Shown here piece by piece: positions 33,001-45,929 of a stretch of 64,000 nt of DNA (positions are counted from its first letter, which is position 1; each line of letters starts with the position of its first letter). Under the pieces are notes generated by a model. It had not been told where the DNA came from. It was given only the letters and a program-made list of their open reading frames with translations, and did no database searches. This DNA is from Kingdonia uniflora (taxonomy: Eukaryota > Streptophyta > Magnoliopsida > Ranunculales > Circaeasteraceae): assembly GCA_014058105.1 (NCBI GenBank), contig JACGCM010001844.1, forward strand, positions 4,526,001 through 4,590,000, given 5' to 3'. Made by a program: the position numbers and the translations under genes.

Positions 33001-33530
33001 AATGTTTCAATCTCACACCTCAAGATAATGAAGCCAAGCTTCTACCTGAGTCGAGCAATCGTCGGCTTGGGATTTCAATTGAAGATTACAACATTAGTCA
33101 TGTAAAATTTCTGCATCATGATACATTAGTCATAATGCTCAAGATGAAGAAGTTTGTCATGCATACAATGATGATCGATATTGGAAGCGGTATTGAGATT
33201 CTCTTTCAAAGCATAATCGACCAGATGGGATTGGCCGATCAAGTCATTCCGAGCGACACCGACATCAGTGGTTTTAATGGTTCCTAAGAAGAGCGAGTAG
33301 GCAAGATCATCATACCAATCACCGTTGGACCAGCCACAATCAACGTCATCTTCTACGTCATCAAAGCCAAATCTCGTTATCTCAGGATTATGGGCCGATG
33401 TTGGATTCACATCATGGAAGCAATCGCTTCCACTTATCATTAAACACTTCACTTCAAACATAATGATGGCATCTATGAAATCAATGGCAGTCAGAAGCTC
33501 TCCAGAGCTTGCGAGAACACCACCTTTGCT
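33000..33530 (+). pseudogene. pol: Element B2 aspartic protease
   Basis: Retropepsin with MIDIGSGIEILFQSIIDQMG; the Thr/Ser of D-T/S-G is Ile, as in element A. It contains SGFNGS followed by a stop (33285) and VIKAKSRYLRIMG. Confidence 0.78.
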
Positions 33531-33599
33531 ATTCTAGATACATCAAACATATATGCTGCATAATAATTATAGAAAAACTGGTCACATCGATAATCAGCC

Positions 33600-34070
33600 T
33601 TTAACAGAAGAACCTATAGAATACATTGACATTAATAGACCTAGCTGGGGTACTTTCATCGGTACCAAGCTGGTCTAGCACGATAAGGGGGCTCTCATTT
33701 AATTATTTCGAATGAATCGAGACATCTTTGCGTGAACTTCCGAAGAAATGCATGCGGTCGATCTGACCAAGGCATGTCACAAATTGGCCGTCAACATCAA
33801 CGCCACGGCGGTCAAACAGAATTAGTGATGACTATCTAACTCTTGTTTGCACTTCACAGAAACTTAAACACTACTTCCATGCTTATTCAGTCAAAGTCAT
33901 GACAAACTACCAACTCTGAGAAGTTTTGTCCAAAAAAGAAAAATCTAGAAGAATGCAACAATGGTCAGTCAGTTTGGAAGAACATGTTATCAAGTTTGAA
34001 TAGCGACATTCAAAAAAGGGTCAGGCCATTGCCAATTTTCTCACGGTTTTCTAGCAAAAGATCTTGATTG
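33600..34070 (+). pseudogene. pol: Element B2 fused RT/RNase H remnants around a large deletion
   Basis: The N-terminal RT segment (DIFA...EEMHAVDLTKACHKLA, 33721-33790) runs to about 33825 and then jumps to the end of RNase H (VCTSQKLKHYFHAYSVKVMT, from about 33845). Roughly 1.1-1.2 kb found at this place in element A (RT palm, YxDD, thumb and most of RNase H) is absent. The element could not make its own cDNA. Confidence 0.85.
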
Positions 34071-34099
34071 GGAGGAGCACGATCATGACCTTATAGAAG

Positions 34100-34730
34100 A
34101 AATTACAGAAGATTTACCCACCAAAGTATTTGATGAACGAGTTGAATGAGTTGCAAGGAAATGGTAGAGATTTCTTATTGATGGTTCAGCATGAGCCACA
34201 GGTTAGGAATTGAAATCGTATTGATTACCCCTTCAAATGGCAGAATCGAAAAAATCAATTTGCTTGAATTTTGAAGCCTCCAGCAACGCCATAGAATACG
34301 AAGCTCTAATTCATGGACTCGACCTCGCTCTCGAGCTTGGAGTCCCAGAGCTCTCAGTCTACATAGATTTTCAACTCATTATCCACCATTATTCTGAACA
34401 ATACACGAGGAATGGTAAGATGATCAAGTATGCAACCCTCGTTGCCGACAGGATGAGCAGATTTGCGCAAGCAACTCTCGACTATCTACCTTGAGATGAA
34501 AATCGACACACCGATTCCTTGGCTTACCTAGCCGGGGTTTTGGGTACAGAAGTAAGATATCTACAGATTGAAGTGATATCAACCCCCAGTATTGATCTCT
34601 ATTATATATACACGATCAATACTAGGAGCAATAAATAGAAGGACGACGATTGGTGAAAGCCCTTCATCACCTATCTTGGCTCCGATAACAAATGCAAAGG
34701 GCTCCTTCTAACAGATCCAAAAGAGCGCCG
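34100..34730 (+). pseudogene. pol: Element B2 second RNase H
   Basis: Archaeal-type RNase H: FLIDGSA, NAIEYEALIHGLDLALELGV, VYIDFQLIIHHYSEQY and ENRHTDSLAYLAGVLG. The catalytic Asp, Glu, Asp and Asp are more complete than in A, but stops break the frame (after W, at 34191-34220, and near 34495). Confidence 0.83.
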
Positions 34731-35881
34731 ATAGTTGATCAAAAAATCGAAGCGTTACACAGTTCAAAATGGTCTTTATATCGTCGTTCAGTCACAGAGC
34801 CTTATCTCAAGTGCCTCTCTAGGAAGAAAGCAGATGGAATGCTCAGAGATTTACATGAAGGGACTTGTGGCTCCCATGCTGTAGGTCGATCACTTTCTAA
34901 CAGAGCAATTACATAAGGAGTATTCTGGACAGGCATGCACAAGTAAGCAGAAGAGTACTCACGCAAATGCGACACATGTCAACGACATGGACACATGATT
35001 TGTGCCCCTGCGCTCGATCTACATGCAAGCAAGATGTTATGGCCATTCAAGCGGTGGGCACTCGGTCTCGTTGGAGAATTCCCTAATACTCCAGGTAACC
35101 GATAATACCTACTCGTAGCAACAGATAATTTTACAAAATGGGTGGAAGCAATTTTACTCTATCAAACTAGAGAAGAAGAGGTCATCTCTTTTATTTGGGA
35201 ACACATCATAACATAGTTTTAATACCCCTACCTGATTCAGATCGATAATAGGCCACAGTTCATTGGTAAAAAAGTTATAGCCTTCCTCAACAAACATAAC
35301 ATCATCCACTCACCATCCAATCCCTACTACCCTCAAGGCAATGGCCAAGTTAAAATCACCAACAAAACCATTGTGGATAGACTCAAGAAAATACTTCAAT
35401 CATAGAAAAAAGGGAATTGGATATGAGAACTTCCCCATGTCTTATGGGCGTACCCTACCACTCCACGTCAATCAACCGGCTGTACCCCCTTCCTCCTAGC
35501 CTATGGCACCAAAGCCGTCATTCCAGCAAAATATCACCATCCCATCAAAGATCACGAGCTTACCGACAAAGAAAATGAGTTTGAATTGGCCTACAATATG
35601 AATTGGATTGATGAAACTAGGGAACACGCTATTGTAAACCTAGGTCGATATCACCATATGTTGGCCAACTCGTTCAACAAAAGAGTCTGAAGCCGTACAT
35701 TCTAAATTGATAATCTTCTCCTCAGAGAAATTCCTCAGTACAGAAAAGAGGCAAATACCAAAAAACTGGCAGATAATTGGGAAGGTCTATTCCTCATCAT
35801 TGATCAAACTGGTCAGGATCATATTATCTCATGCCGGAGCAAGGAGTTCGAATTCCAAATCCATGAAATACTAGGCGACTG
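34730..35881 (+). pseudogene. pol: Element B2 integrase
   Basis: Zinc finger HEGTCGSHAVGRSLSNRA...CDTCQRH. In the core all three catalytic positions are altered or doubtful: RWALGLVGEF (Asp to Gly), IDNRPQFIG (Asp kept) and GNGQVKITNK (Glu to Lys). The C-terminal LADNWEGLFLII and a final stop at 35881 are recognisable. Confidence 0.85.
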
Positions 35882-36039
35882 AAATGGTACTATCGCTAAG
35901 TCCCTCGCTTCTCCACTTTAAAATTCTCGTTCTTTCCATTCCAAAAGTGAGATTTCATCTATATACAATGTACATTCTATTATATTCAATAAAAACTTCC
36001 AAGTTTTTTTCTACATTACTCTCTACTTATGTAGACTCT

Positions 36040-36270
36040 ACTACATTACATCGATTAAAGCAAAAGAAAAACTAGTTTTCAATCGAACTCTATACAGATT
36101 AAAGCAAAGGTAAAACTAGCTTTCAATCAAACTCTATATAGATTAAAGCAAAAGTTTAGTTTTCAATCACCCATCTATACAAAATCTGCAATTAAAATAA
36201 AGGTAATACTAGTTTTCAATCAAAGATATCTACCAAACATAAGATAAAGCAAAGGTAAAACTAGCTTTCG
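36040..36270 (+). repeat. Element B2 short tandem repeats after pol
   Basis: About five imperfect ~45-55-bp units built on GATTAAAGCAAAGGTAAAAC and TAGCTTTCAATC. The B1 equivalent lies at about 55660-55850 on the other strand. Confidence 0.8.
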
Positions 36271-36329
36271 TCTCTCAATATGTCTGCAACAGATACTTCT
36301 ACAAGTTACATCTACAAGCCAATTCTAAG

Positions 36330-38250
36330 GGTTCTTCTCTGCTGATGGGAGGTCAGCTACGCTTTCCCCTACAACACGAGGACTATCAGCCATAGAATTT
36401 TGAGCTCGAGCAGCTGCAGTAATCTTGCCTTGCTCTACCAATTAAGCAGGTCGAGAACCTAACTCCATTTCTATGGCGTTCATACAGTTTCCACGATCTA
36501 CATAGGTTTTACAAATATATCCTCTTCCCGATAGACAATCATGCAAGGTATCCCTCCCTAACTCAAGTCTTCTCACTTCCTCCATAAAATAGGCAATAAC
36601 AACCATTATTATCTGTGAACGCATTACCTCTGGCATAACTGCCTTGGAACATTCTCTATCACTTTCTAATGATGCTCTTACAACTTTTTATAACGTGCAT
36701 CTTGCCATTCCATGTGTCTATCTGCGCAGGTCACAAAATTAATATGATCCATCGCCTTATCCGCTACTTTATCTGACTCTTCTTGGTTCGTCGTCCTCAA
36801 TTCTGCAACCTGAGCACGAAGTTCCTCAAGCTCCTTGTCTTTACCTACACTTCCCCCAACATGAGATTTCTTTAACAATTTGTCTATTTTTTCCTTATCA
36901 GTTGATCCTTACCTCTGATCACCCGCTCTAACTCCTGCTTTCTGCTATGAGCAGCATCCAGCTTATCTTGGCACTCTCTTAAGCGCTCATTTCATCTTTG
37001 TATGTAAGCTTGAATGCGAGTTACAACTCCCTCCAGCTCACTAATTCGAGCTGATAGCTCAGCAACATCATCTTTTACAATAAAGACCCCGACATCACAT
37101 TTATTCTTTTTCGACCACTCACCAGCCTCGGCCTTCTTGACACGCAAATTGGCCATAGCCAAATCGGCTTTCAATTGAGCCACCCTCTCATTCAATTCAT
37201 TACATCATCTTTGAACCATCCAAAAATCTATATCTTTAGATGGTAAAGCCTCACTCAACTGCTCAACTGCAATTTTAGATTTGGATAGGTCATCTCGAGC
37301 TCTCTTCAGCTCACAATCCTTCTCAATCATTTAATTCTTCAATCGCTTCAGTTCGCTTCTGGAAATCACTAGATTGGCTCGAATCTGCTCTTGCTCGTTC
37401 ATTCTGCTAATCATTTGGCCCTTCAGATTGGTCACAAATCTTCTTAATTCTTTCTCTATCATTTATAATGACTGGATACGGTATCGAGTCATGTCCGCCT
37501 CCTTACTCTTCTCCATAAATGCATCATTTCGGCTTTTAATCTACTCATTCTCCTCCTTCACCTCCTCAAGGTCTTTTTGCCCCTTATTACTATCAACATC
37601 TTTTTCCTCGATCTTCCGAGTCAGCTCTTTAAAATTTTGTGTTGCCTCGACAAACTTAAAGCAAACTTTGACGCGTTGGTCTTCCCTATCTTTATTTGCC
37701 TCTCTCATCCTATCAAACTCCACCGCAAACTCTAGATTATATTAGAGTGTCTCTTGTTCACTCAAGCGAGCTGACTCTAGTTCGACCTACATCACAGAAA
37801 TAATACATCAAGTTTGATTCAACAACACTCAACATTCAGATCATAATACAGGAGTCTGATTTCTAACAAAATTCTCTATTTTTGGACATCTACTGTTGTG
37901 AAAATGCTTCCAAACTTAGGCCGAAGTATGGTCCCAGTTCGATAACAATAATACGTACATCCAATTTCAAGGTATACATTCATTATGTTTTAACTTTTCT
38001 AACGCTTTGGTATTATCTACACACAGTTGATTTCCATTGCCCCTAAACATTTAACACATTTTTGGTCTATCTCTATACTCTAATTATTACTTTGTAGCTC
38101 TAAAGTAATAAAGCGTAAAAGTGAAATATTTCTTGCCCTTCTCTAACTGATAGCTTCACTTGCGAAGACAACAGTGACACTTTGGCGTCTTTCTCCTTAG
38201 CAAGCTCATTCTCTAACTCCTCAATTCCGAGGCGCATATCCTTAAGTTCC
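36330..38250 (-). pseudogene. Element B2 antisense coiled-coil tail
   Basis: Minus-strand open stretches of charged coiled coil: ELKDMRLGIEELENELAKEK (from about 38250, after an ATTGATTGCAG acceptor), then FDRMREANKDREDQRVKV (37723-37541), MNERVAQLKADLAMANLRVK (37195-36992) and ELEELRAQVAELRT. It ends with MVVIAYFMEEVRRLELGRDT and a Cys-containing YICKTYVDRGNC segment. The same order is found in B1 at 53895-55575. Broken by stops; function unknown. Confidence 0.6.
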
Positions 38251-38366
38251 TGCAATCAATTTTTACAAACATCGCTTAACCTACAAAAGTTCATCCTACA
38301 AAACAATAGCGCATACAATTACAGTTCTCAAACCCCACAAATTACACAACCATAAATTCAACAATT

Positions 38367-40192
38367 CTACTCTGGCTTCTCGTTATCATTCTCTGGATTT
38401 TCATTATCATCCCCTTGGCTCTCTAGCTCAGTTTAGGGAGAGACACCATCCAACCTTCTTACCACTCTAGCAACATTATCTTCTACATCGTCCTCTTCGA
38501 CGTAGGTACCCTCCATAATAGCTGTAACCTCAACTTTAGTGTACCTCACTTTGAGGAGTTAACGCCCGAGTCAATCTTGCTGGACTACCACCTCGTCTAG
38601 GTTCATCTGCGTTTCTTCCGTCAGCTCGATAATTTGTACCTCCTACGCAGCCTTTACAAAATCCAGTTTCTTCCCCTCCTAAACCAGGTCAGACTTCAAT
38701 CGAGCCACCTTCTTCTCGAGCTCCACCTTACAATTCTCGAGCTCAGCTTTACCATCCTTGATCCGAGGCAGATCCCCTTCATCAGCTGAGTAGCCTACAA
38801 AAAAAAAATCGAACCTATTTTTAACTCGAAACACAATACAAATTCAGAAAACGTCCAGATTATCAAACCTTACCACTTTTCTTATCTCTTCAGCACCCTT
38901 GTGAGCTGCAAGCCTTGCCCTATCCTCCACAGCTCCCAGCTCATCTTCCTTCGAAGGTTGATTCTCCACGACCGTTATCCCATACACTCTAGCAGAAGAA
39001 TGTACCCTCCTCTTTTTTGTATCTCTCTCGACCTTACCACTCCCCATGGTTTAAGAGGCTGGGCCACGCTTCAAAACCCTCCTCTTTGAAATTTTTTTAA
39101 GTTAACTTGTTCGAAGTAGTAGATTCTGGCACATCCGCAAAAAATTTAACACAGTGGCCTTCGGCAAAGCCACTCGCATCTCTTTGTCAGCCCCTTTTTT
39201 CTTATCTACTCCAACCCCCGTTATTAGTCTTGTCGCTTGAGACTTTTAAACCTTCTCGGACCTACTGTTAGCTCATTTATTTCTATTAATACCAAGGTCT
39301 TTCAGCTCAACCCTTCTTGAGCAATAGTAGTTAACATGGACTCCTTTACCTTGAACTGAGGACCTATAAAACAAACACAACACATTATCAAACAACATAA
39401 CAATCCTCAATAGCAGCAGTTCGATATTATACACTATTATACTTTCTTTTCTTCACAGTACTATACAAAAGTTCTATGGGTTCTTCATCTTCTCTCAGAA
39501 GGCAATCACCTTTCACCCATATCACATTATCATTCCAGATTGGACCTGCTGAATTTAGATCGAAGAAACGTGGTCGCGACGAGCTTGATAAGAAGTATGC
39601 CCCTCCAGTTGTAGAATAATTTTTCACACCATAAAACTGCAAAACATCTTCAGGAGATATTCTCCTCTCCACCTCATTCTTTTCCCACAACCTATTCAAA
39701 CTCTTACAGACATTGATCACCTCCCACATGTTCCCGTTTAACTGGGTATGACAAGCCCCAATGGTATTCATTATCCCTTTCACAGGATTGTTAAGGGGTA
39801 AACTCAACCCGTACTCCAACTGAGATAGGTAACATAAAAAGCCCTCTTCCAAGTCATCTTGGATATTTCCATCATAATACCCTAAGGAGATCGATTCTTC
39901 CACCACCCCTATCCGATTTCTCCTTCTCTAAGTCAGGCAACAAAAAGAAATGCTCCTCCCCAGATTTTACAATACAACATCTAAACTACCTACCAACAGA
40001 TTCTACGATGTTACCCCATATTGCCCCTACAAGGGCCTTGGATTTACAAAACTCTCTAAACACATCAGAGTTTGGAGGGCATGATACCAATTATCCAAGG
40101 AAATCTTGAAATTGAACAACTACTACTTCGTCCTCCCTATTAGATGTTACATTCTCAGACTCAGCCAAACGACTAGAGGTCGATGCCTCCAT
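38367..40192 (-). pseudogene. Element B2 antisense gene, N-terminal domain
   Basis: Starts MEASTSSRLAESENVTSNRE at 40192. The best open stretch, 39906-39427, codes GFLCYLSQLEYGLSLPLNNP, QLNGNMWEVINVCKSLNRLW and AYFLSSSSRPRFFDLNSAGP, aligned with B1 and with element A. Intron 1 lies between about 39443 and 39364; its acceptor TTTATAG is good but the donor seems decayed (GA for GT). Intron 2 is intact: 38873-38795 (GTAAGG...TTTGTAG, 79 bp, phase 0). The exon 2 stretch GSGKVERDTKKRRVHSSARV resembles a nuclear-localisation-like basic patch. The stop after NEKPE at 38367 may mark the protein end. Confidence 0.65.
38795..38873 (-). other. Antisense intron 2 in B2
   Basis: 79 bp, donor GTGGTAAGG, a long T-run then GTAG acceptor, phase 0. 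Located at the same codon as the 73-bp intron at 53272-53344 in B1. Confidence 0.65.
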
Positions 40193-40693
40193 AACAGGTG
40201 AAGTCTCAATCTCAACTATAAGTCTAAGGATGAGGTTTGATTATACACAGATATTCCTCATGCTCGACCTGCATACAGGTTCAGGTATTCTATCATTATA
40301 TTTTGCACATCCATCATACATATACGTATATCATATCATATCGTATCTCTTATTCACACATATACCAAGAATATTTTTATAGGTTACTATAAATAGTATT
40401 TTTTCAAAATTTGAAAACTACAAAAATCTTTCAAACTCACATTCACAATATCATAATTGTCTACTAAACTTCAATGTTTGAAAATGAATCTAAAGCAGCA
40501 TCGAATCCTTCCTTCACAACGCTACTATACAACCAACGTCATGACTCAGTCTCTGCAATTTTCTCTCACCTTGATTGTTGATTACTCTCGTCTAATCTTT
40601 CACATGAATCCCTGCTATTTTTTCTCTTTCCCTTTTTACTGTTCCTTAATTTTTCAAAAGTTGATAAACGCCTGAATGAGGAAGATGAAGCAT

Positions 40694-40701
40694 TATTTAT
40701 A
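40694..40701 (-). promoter_or_regulatory. TATA box of the B2 antisense gene
   Basis: Minus strand ACTATAAATAATGCTTCATC, followed by CTTCATTCAGGCGTTTATCA-like leader. The same TATAAATAAT plus leader occurs at 50893-50900 in B1. Confidence 0.6.
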
Positions 40702-41167
40702 GTTTTTCTCTCTAATTATAGGAAGTTATTAGGCCTAGCACGGGCTACCCTCAGTTTTAGAACCGAAGCGTCCTTTTCACAATTAATGTTAGACAATTTA
40801 TGCCTTTTCGGTAAAAACACCTTCTCATTATTGCTCTCTGCCCTATATTTTTATATATTCACATCTCTTCTACCCAAATCTTCCTCGTACCTCCCCAAAC
40901 TCATGATGACTCAACACTTAAATGCAATGGAACTTCCCTTACAATTGTAGAGACAAAAGTAAAAGCTATCTTCTTTTTTCTATTCTTGCTTCTACTATTT
41001 ATAAAACTGCTTACGTCATTTCTAAATTTTTAAATTCAATTTTTTTATTCACATTTCAAATTCAAATTTTTTATTAACAACAGTCACAAACAATATTTGG
41101 AACAAAAGATGATATATTCAAAGCATTATTTTGATTACAATTATTTGACCTCATACAAATTACTCCC

Positions 41168-41521
41168 TCACATATAATTACACATAAAATATCTCAGATA
41201 TCCTAGGAAGCTACACCTAATCAGTTCGCCTCCAGTAATCCTCATATTTTCCTCTTCAATCTCTTCCTCTGTAATTTTCCTTACTGCCTCTCTTCGAGCT
41301 ACAGGCACCATAATAACTTTACAGAATATGTTTGAGTAAAAATGGTACCCAATCTCAAGTCCCCTCTCCCTAAAATCCATGCCTTCGAACTGCAATTCAG
41401 ATTCAGGCAATTCAGAATCATAATCTATCTACCAAAAAATCTTTTCTCATACTTCAGTAATCTTTATCGCCAACCGTCCTTCAGCAGCTTGCCTAACTCT
41501 CACAGATCGGGTCCTCACCAT
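41168..41521 (-). pseudogene. Element B2 second small antisense ORF (MVRTRS)
   Basis: 354-bp frame from MVRTRSVR...LAIKITEV, with stops near the middle, to an 80-codon open part containing PESELQFEGMDFRERGLEIG, ARREAVRKITEEEIEEE and GGELIRC...YFMCNYM. B1 has the same 354-bp frame at 50076-50429. No family recognised; element A shows no counterpart. Confidence 0.55.
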
Positions 41522-41787
41522 ATTCTCTTTCTTCCTCCTCTTTAAATCACATTTCCCCATATTTATGTAATTTTCTAAATCACTTCAAATATCCCACATT
41601 CCGTAGATATTGACATCTATTTTTTCTATAACTGGAAACCCTAAAAATTTTGATAGAAAGTTATTTAAACTTATCTATCCACATAGACCTCTTTGGATTT
41701 TTTTTTATTTTTTTTGAACAAATTTGGGATTTATTAAAGAGGGAAGTCATATTTACAAGTGGAGGACTTAAAGCTGAGCCACTAAAT

Positions 41788-44700
41788 TTATTGCCTAATA
41801 GTTGTCAGTCCTAGTTTATCCATGAAGTAAGAAGCGCGGATACGTCGTGGAAGAGTAGCCACCGTCCAGAAGAGGATGGACTGTTGGGAGTTGCCAAGCT
41901 TTGAGAGCCCATCAGTTGTGATATTTCCTTCCCTGTAGGTATGTGTCATGTGAATATGAAGTCCCCGTCCTAGTTGGGTAGTAATATTCCAAATTGCTCT
42001 ATGCTTTGCAGGGCATATGTGCGTGCATCTATACCAGTTTAAAAGGATTTCCATGCGACCTCAACGATAAGTGGAAGCCATCCTTGCTGTTTACATTGTA
42101 AAAGACCGTGAAGTAATGCGTACATTTCAGCTGCTGTATTTGTACCTTGACCTAGTGCAATGCTGTATCCGAGTAATATATCACCGTAGTGGTTGCGAAT
42201 AATCCCTCCTGCACCACTCATGCCGAAAGGGAGTGCAGAACTGTCACTATTCAGTTTGAAAAAACTTGGAGGAGGGAGAGTCCAACGAACCAAGACATGC
42301 CATTTGGTGCGCACCGGGTGCCTGGCCAATCTTAGCACCTGGAGAGAGATGAGATCGTTGTAGTTGCAATATTGTTTTACTTTGGCTTTGGACATACTCT
42401 CGAGTATATCGTTGTTGATAGTACGAATGATGTTTAAGGTAGACATGTGCCTCTCCTCGTATCTTTGAGCACATCGCGCCTTCCATATTTCCCATGTTAT
42501 AAGAGCAGGTATCACTCCTCTAATGATACCCATCTGAGTGCTAAAGTCTGCCGCCTTAAACCACAGCCCTTGCCGAGTCCACTAACTATCGTTTACCCCT
42601 TGCCAAACACCACACACGTTGCCAAAGTGCGCCTAAACCGCCATAATAGTTTCTCCCTGGACAAGCAGATGGTTTAGCGTTTCTGTTTTGCTATGATTGC
42701 AACAACAACACCGTGATGCGAGAAGGATTCTACGTTGAATGAATGCGTCCACGGTGATGATATCCTTCTATGCTTTCCAGCCGAAGATTTGAATTTTGGT
42801 TGGCAAGGTATGATGTCAAATCCACTTCATACGGCTGTGGCTATTTTCCTCGCAGCGCCAAAAATTCCAGGCAGATTTTACAGTGAAGTTTCCTTTATCG
42901 GACGGCCCCCAAAGTGGTGCGTCTTCCTCGTCGCTTAGGAAGAACTTGAGGGGTAGTGTTTGCTTCAATTGGTTCGGTATTTTATGCTCTAACAGCGACC
43001 AGTTCTAGCTACTGTTGCTTACTATAATCTATTTTACTTTGATATGTTGCGTGCATTCAGGGTTGAGCACATCAACTAACCGGCCCTCCCCTGTCCAGTT
43101 GTCAAACCAGAAACTCGTGTGCCCTTTCCCGAGAGACCAGTTTGTATTGGCATTCACCGTAGAGAGAATACCCTTCATCTGTTTCCAAAGTGTGGAGTCC
43201 TCTTATCGCAGGTGATGTATTTCCCCATTAACGGTGTACTTGTTTCGGAAGAAGGATGTCTACGTGGAGGTTCTATGAAAGAAATTCCAACATTTTTTGA
43301 GCAAGAGACTATACTTAATGTCCCCGAGTCGGCGAATCCCAAGTCTACCTTCAGTTTTGGGAAGGCAAATGTTATCCCATGCTACCCAATGTTTCTTGTT
43401 ACGACTGTCAAAACAGCCCCAAAAGAAGTTAGAAACCATCGACTCGATCTTTCTAATGACACCATTAGGAACTGGAATGCACGCAAGCAAGTGTATGGGC
43501 ATCGAGTTCAGAACGTGGTTGAAGAGAACAAGCTTGCCACCTTGTGAAAGAAGCTTTCCTTGCCAACCTTCTATGCGTTATTAGATTTTTGTGAGTATTA
43601 TTAAAAGTGAATTAACCGCACTCTTCCATAGCTAATGGGAGCTCCCAAGTATGGCATAGGGAAGGATCGGTGTTAAAATCCGCATGCATTTTGGATAACG
43701 TGAGTTCGAGCGGCCGTCACATTATGGTGTACATAAACGCTGCTTTTGGCGCTGTTAACAAGTTTACCGGAGGAGGATCCATACCGGGCAAGAAATGCCA
43801 TTAACCCAAAAATTGATTGGTGGCTTCCATTTAAAAAGACGAGGAAGTCATTTGCATATAAAAGGTAGGTTAATGAAGAACAACCTTTGGAAGTGTGGAA
43901 CAACCCAATTTTCCCTTGCACAAAACAGTCGGAAAGCTCTCTCGAGAGAACTTTTTCTGCAATTATGAATAAGAGTGGAGAAAGGGAATCTCCTTGCCGT
44001 AAGCCTCGTGACGATTTGAAGTATCCCTTGAAGACACCCTGGAGTACTACCATGAACCATGGGGTTTCAACACATTGGGCAATAAGAGCAACACATTTGT
44101 TGGAGAAACCAAATTTATGTAAAACCTGCCGCAAGAATTTCCAATCCATCCTGTCATAAGCCTTTGCCATGTCTATTTTGATCATCATATTAGTACCTCA
44201 TACTTTTTTATGTAAATTCCCAATCATTTCTTGAGCCAAAGTGATGGTCTCACTGATATCTTTACCCCGAATGTAAGCTTCTTGATTTCCAGAAATTAGT
44301 TTGTAAAATATTTTGCTGAGTCTGTTATCTATAATGGAGGAGAAAATTTTGCAGACGACTGAGCACAAACTGATTGGTCTGTAGTCTCCCAAAGTTGCTG
44401 CGGTATCCACTTTTGGTATAAGGGTGAGAAAGGAAGGGTATAGAACCTGGATAGTGGAGCACCATTAAAGAATTCTTTGGCAGCGCCATGAAGGTCCTCT
44501 TTGATTATGTCCCAACATGAGGTAAAGAACATTGATGTGAAACCATTACTGCCCGCAGCACTGTCGCCGGATATGTTGAAAAATACCGTCTCTTAATTCT
44601 TCCAAGGATGGGATGCAAGTAAGGCTTGCCTCGTCATCGGTGGTGATAACGTGAGGAATGCACTCAAGAAGTTTCGCTTCCTCGGTTGTACTTGTGGCCT

Positions 44701-45921
44701 GTAATACCTCTCGAAAATAGCTCACCGCGGTATCATGAATTGCCTCCACCTTGGTTGTTACAATGCCATCAGGAAGAGTAAAGTCAAATACAAAAGTTCT
44801 CTTTCGATTGACTTGTGTAACAGTATGAAAGAATTTGGTATTTGCGTCTCCTGCTGCAAGCCACTTGACCCTGGACTATTCTCGCCATAGTATTTCTTCA
44901 TTATGAAGCATGACTACATGTTCTTGTTGTACCCTGCCGAGCTTGGCACCAACCTGATCGTCCCACCCATCTTGCCTTATGTGATCTAGTTGAACCATTT
45001 TATCCTGTAGAGCGTGTATGTTTTGAGTGACATTTCCAAAAACATTTGTATTCCATGCTCTGAGTGCCTGGCAAACCTTCTTAAGCTTATAAGTGAAAGA
45101 GGATAAGCAGTTTCCAAGAACACCACTAGGTCAGTTTTCTGCCACCAAGGTAGAAAAGGTTGTGTGCGATGCCCAGAATTTCAAGAAATGGAATGATCGT
45201 GGTCCTTGGAACAGGTTGTTGCTGAATGATAGAAGGAGTGGAGAGTGGTCCAAACACACCCGTTCTAAATGTGCAATTTTATGAATAGGAAAGAGTGATA
45301 TGATGCTTGGGTTTACCAAAGTTCTGTCTAACCGTGCCCACTGCCTTGTGCTGTCTTAGTGGTTATTGCACCATGTGTAGCTGGATCCGTTGAACAAAGT
45401 CTCTATAAGGCCAGCTGCCTGAATCGTATCCTCGAACTCCGTCAAGGATCTATGTGATGAGCGTATACCCCCAAGACATTCCGATTGATGTCGTACAGCG
45501 TTGAAATCCCCAATAACACACCATGGAGCGCTCATTGTTGATGTTATGTCTTTAATGTCTTCCCATAATGTTTTGCGTTCGGTGATATCACATTTGGTGT
45601 AGAATATGTTACGAAGGTGCTCCATTGGTTGTTGTTGTCACTCATTTTGCAATGTAGCAATTGGTTAGAAGCAAAAACCAATTCCACATCAAATTCTTGT
45701 GTCCACAAAGCCCAAATCTTCCCTCCCATAGACTAATTGGACAAAAATGAAGTGCAATTAATTCTATGACCCAAAGTAGGACCTTGAGAAGCATCTTGAA
45801 AAGGTTCCAGCAACACCACAATCAAAATATGGTGTTATTTGATCATCTTCTTGAGATGGTTTATTGTTTTGGCATTGCCAATGCCCCTGCAATTCCAAAT
45901 AAGTAATGGACCTGACATCAT
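41788..45921 (-). pseudogene. LINE ORF2: endonuclease, reverse transcriptase, RNase H
   Basis: Starts MMSGPLLIWNCRGIGNAKTI at 45921. The APE endonuclease has PWCVIGDFNAVRH, SSYTWCNNH, WARLDRTLVNPS and LDHSPLLL, with the catalytic Asp and His visible. RT has LGDYRPISLCSVVCKIFSSI, MMIKIDMAKAYDRMDW, GLRQGDSLSPLLFIIA and LLYANDFLVF, where the first Asp of [YF]ADD is Asn. Then VPNGVIRKIESMVSNFFWGC, and a C-terminal RNase H: FKLNSDSSA, AAEMYALLHGLL and GNITTDGLSKLG, split by a frameshift near 42050. Multiple stops; inactive. Confidence 0.9.
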
Positions 45922-45929
45922 TTAAATGG

